NCBI RefSeq assembly: GCF_003144245.1
Contig: NW_020289976.1
Coordinates: 496,001 to 560,000 of the forward strand
DNA: 64,000 bases
Direction of reading: 5' to 3'
From: Jaminaea rosea
Taxonomy: Eukaryota > Basidiomycota > Exobasidiomycetes > Microstromatales
The stretch's first letter is position 1, and every line of letters starts with the position of its first letter. The notes under the pieces were generated by a model. It was given only the letters and a program-made list of their open reading frames with translations. It had not been told where the DNA came from and searched no databases. The translations under genes and the position numbers were made by a program. Positions 62,370 through 64,000 of this stretch are shown here, piece after piece.

Positions 62370-64000
62370 GATACGATGAGGAGGGTCAGTCACGATGCAG
62401 CCAGAGGAAATGGATGGGTCGTAAAGGGGGTACCGCCGCCAAGTTAGGCAACACTCGGCTTCGCCCTGCTACCATTGCCCTGACGACTCCTCCCTCCTTT
62501 TTGCTTGCCTCCCGGTCGCGCTGATTAGCCGCCCCAGATTCCGCCACATAGAGGCAATCAAAGAAAAGAGAGGGCCAGCCCTCGGAAGCGCCCTCTAGCG
62601 GGCCGCTCGAAGTGATTGCTATGAGCATGGCGAGGGGAGGCACCGGCAAAGGGCATGGGTTACCGTGGACACAATGTTCCAAGGTGACCCGCAAATGCGG
62701 CTTTGACTTCAAAGTCGGAAGAAACTCACCGTACGTCGCTTACGCTACAGCTGAGCGAGGCTCGACCCTTGGTCCTCCTGTTCGTCCGCCTCGCTAGACC
62801 TTCCTTTGGTTCCTGATGGTCCGTCCGATCTTGCAGTCGACAATCGAACCAGTCCAATGGTTCACGCTGCGCCCCCCGAAGCCGAATGTGAGAGAGTAGA
62901 GAGCCGCCGCAGTCCGCTATCCGAAGCTCCCAGTCGTAGATGAATTTGTGGATGAGCGTATGAGCGAGAAGAAAGTTGGGAAGAAAGATGCGCCAGAGAG
63001 TCGCGTTGTTGCTCGTCCGTGCACGTCTCGGCACTCCGACCCGGCACGCCGCCCAAGGCTTGCTGCCTGTCTGGCTGCTAGTCCTAGTCTTGCTTTTTCG
63101 TTCGAGGCTCGGTCTTGAGCCCGTCAACCCGCGATATGTTTGTGCGCGATGATGATGATTTTCCGATGTGTGGTACGACGTCGTGCGACTCTAATGCCAC
63201 CTTCGTCGTGCGATGTGATACGACGCTGTGCTCTCTGCGCGGTGCTTCACGCAAAGTTGGGTGCGTGGTCACTGGATGGCTGCGTTGGTGCGTCCAAGGG
63301 CCGATGCGGAGGTTGGACGGAGGCTGGAATCACTTGGGCACCGGTTGAGCCGTCGGGCCTCACAGCGGAGGGAGACGTCGACGATGAGAGCGGGCGAGGG
63401 CAAGAAAGAGTAGAGGTGTGGGAGGCCGAGCAATCACCGCCTGCGTCGGAGCTGATAGAGAGCTAGAGCAGGGTGGTCTCGACACACTTTTCGACAAAGA
63501 CGTAAGGGGGACGTTGTAGAATGGGTAGATGGGTGTGGTCGGTGCCACAGCTGTCAGGCGCTGCGATGCACTGTCAGATGCTGGACGTTTGAGATGGGGC
63601 TGGCGGCGGAGTAAGAGGACGATGCGGAGGGCAAATGACAAGAGTGGAGCTGCGAGCTCGACTTGAAGTACCAGCAGCACGGGTCGATGTTGGCTGGACT
63701 CGAGGATGGTAGTGGAAGTTGCAGAGTCAAGAGAGCAACCTCGGGAGACCAAGAAACGTGATGTCCAAGTGATTGGCGACAAGTACCTCTCTCACTTTGT
63801 GAAAGAGGACGACGCTCTTTTGGCATCAAGTGCGGATCAGGCGGATCAGTCGGTCATCGAGGCGAGACAAGACGAGGGTCCCACGCCTCGGCCACCCGAG
63901 AGGAGAGCGAAAGCACGGAAGCTCAAAAACGCAGGGAGTTGCGGCGAATGCCGAGCCTACCATGACAAGCTAGTGCCTCGATCAGAGCTAAGTCATCGCA
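62370..64000. other. Upstream region of the velvet gene, 1.63 kb, no supported gene
   Basis: No domain-bearing frame or convincing splice set is visible. Pyrimidine- and purine-rich tracts and GATGATGATG-type runs occur (for example 63149-63160). This is the velvet gene promoter side and may contain a long leader or the start of another gene beyond the right edge. Confidence 0.4.

Noticed and set aside
1-64000. Secondary-metabolite cluster, mobile element or virus-like element
   Set aside because: Despite a velvet regulator, no backbone synthase, tailoring cluster, transposase, reverse transcriptase, integrase or terminal repeats are visible.

Overview
The window is a gene-dense stretch of a fungal nuclear genome. 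The genes are eukaryotic, most are split by short introns (about 61-102 nt) with GTGAGY-type donors and CAG/TAG acceptors, and the products include fungal-only families: velvet factor, Fzo1, Ypk/Gad8 kinase with a C2 domain, a Gin4/Hsl1-type kinase with a KA1 tail, a Kre9/Knh1-type secreted protein and a fungal GH63 protein like yeast YMR196W. GC-rich coding sequence, intron density and many Ser/Ala/Gln-rich insertions suggest a basidiomycete, possibly a smut-related yeast (Ustilaginomycotina). The lineage is inference. I see no transposon, retroelement, tRNA, rRNA or CRISPR array. One assembly gap (45 N) sits inside a CAT microsatellite.

Layout, left to right: a partial gene at the left edge; a 111-aa CYSTM protein in five small exons; YPK1 kinase; KGD1 (2-oxoglutarate dehydrogenase E1); GLO3 ArfGAP, divergent from NOT2 (CCR4-NOT); FZO1 mitofusin; ETFB; an orphan single-pass membrane protein; a WD-like protein; PTH2, divergent from ribosomal protein L25; a 1.5-kb gene-poor stretch; a second orphan membrane protein; an alpha/beta hydrolase; a disordered orphan; ETFA, divergent from a DHH-family phosphoesterase; PFK1; a C2H2 zinc-finger protein, divergent from a Rag GTPase (GTR2); the Gin4-like kinase; a 2-kb gene-poor stretch; a small secreted Kre9/Knh1-domain protein; a histidine phosphatase; the GH63 protein, divergent from prephenate dehydratase (PHA2); a small acidic orphan; guanine deaminase (GUD1); and a velvet-domain protein.

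Several genes meet in mitochondrial energy metabolism and upkeep: KGD1, both electron-transfer-flavoprotein subunits, FZO1, and PTH2 with an N-terminal membrane anchor. Others are nutrient or growth regulators (YPK1, GTR2, GIN4-like, NOT2). They do not form an operon or an obvious biosynthetic cluster.

The most unusual observations are two nuclear-looking phosphoesterases with PCNA-binding (PIP-box) style tails, namely a histidine phosphatase with a textbook QxxLxxFF box and a DHH protein with a near-match plus SUMO-type sites. Others are a Rag GTPase whose G3 motif is unrecognisable, a prephenate dehydratase without an ACT domain, and conserved protein termini encoded by exons of 15-27 nt. 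Exon models were built by hand from reading frames and splice signals; every exon set quoted keeps frame.
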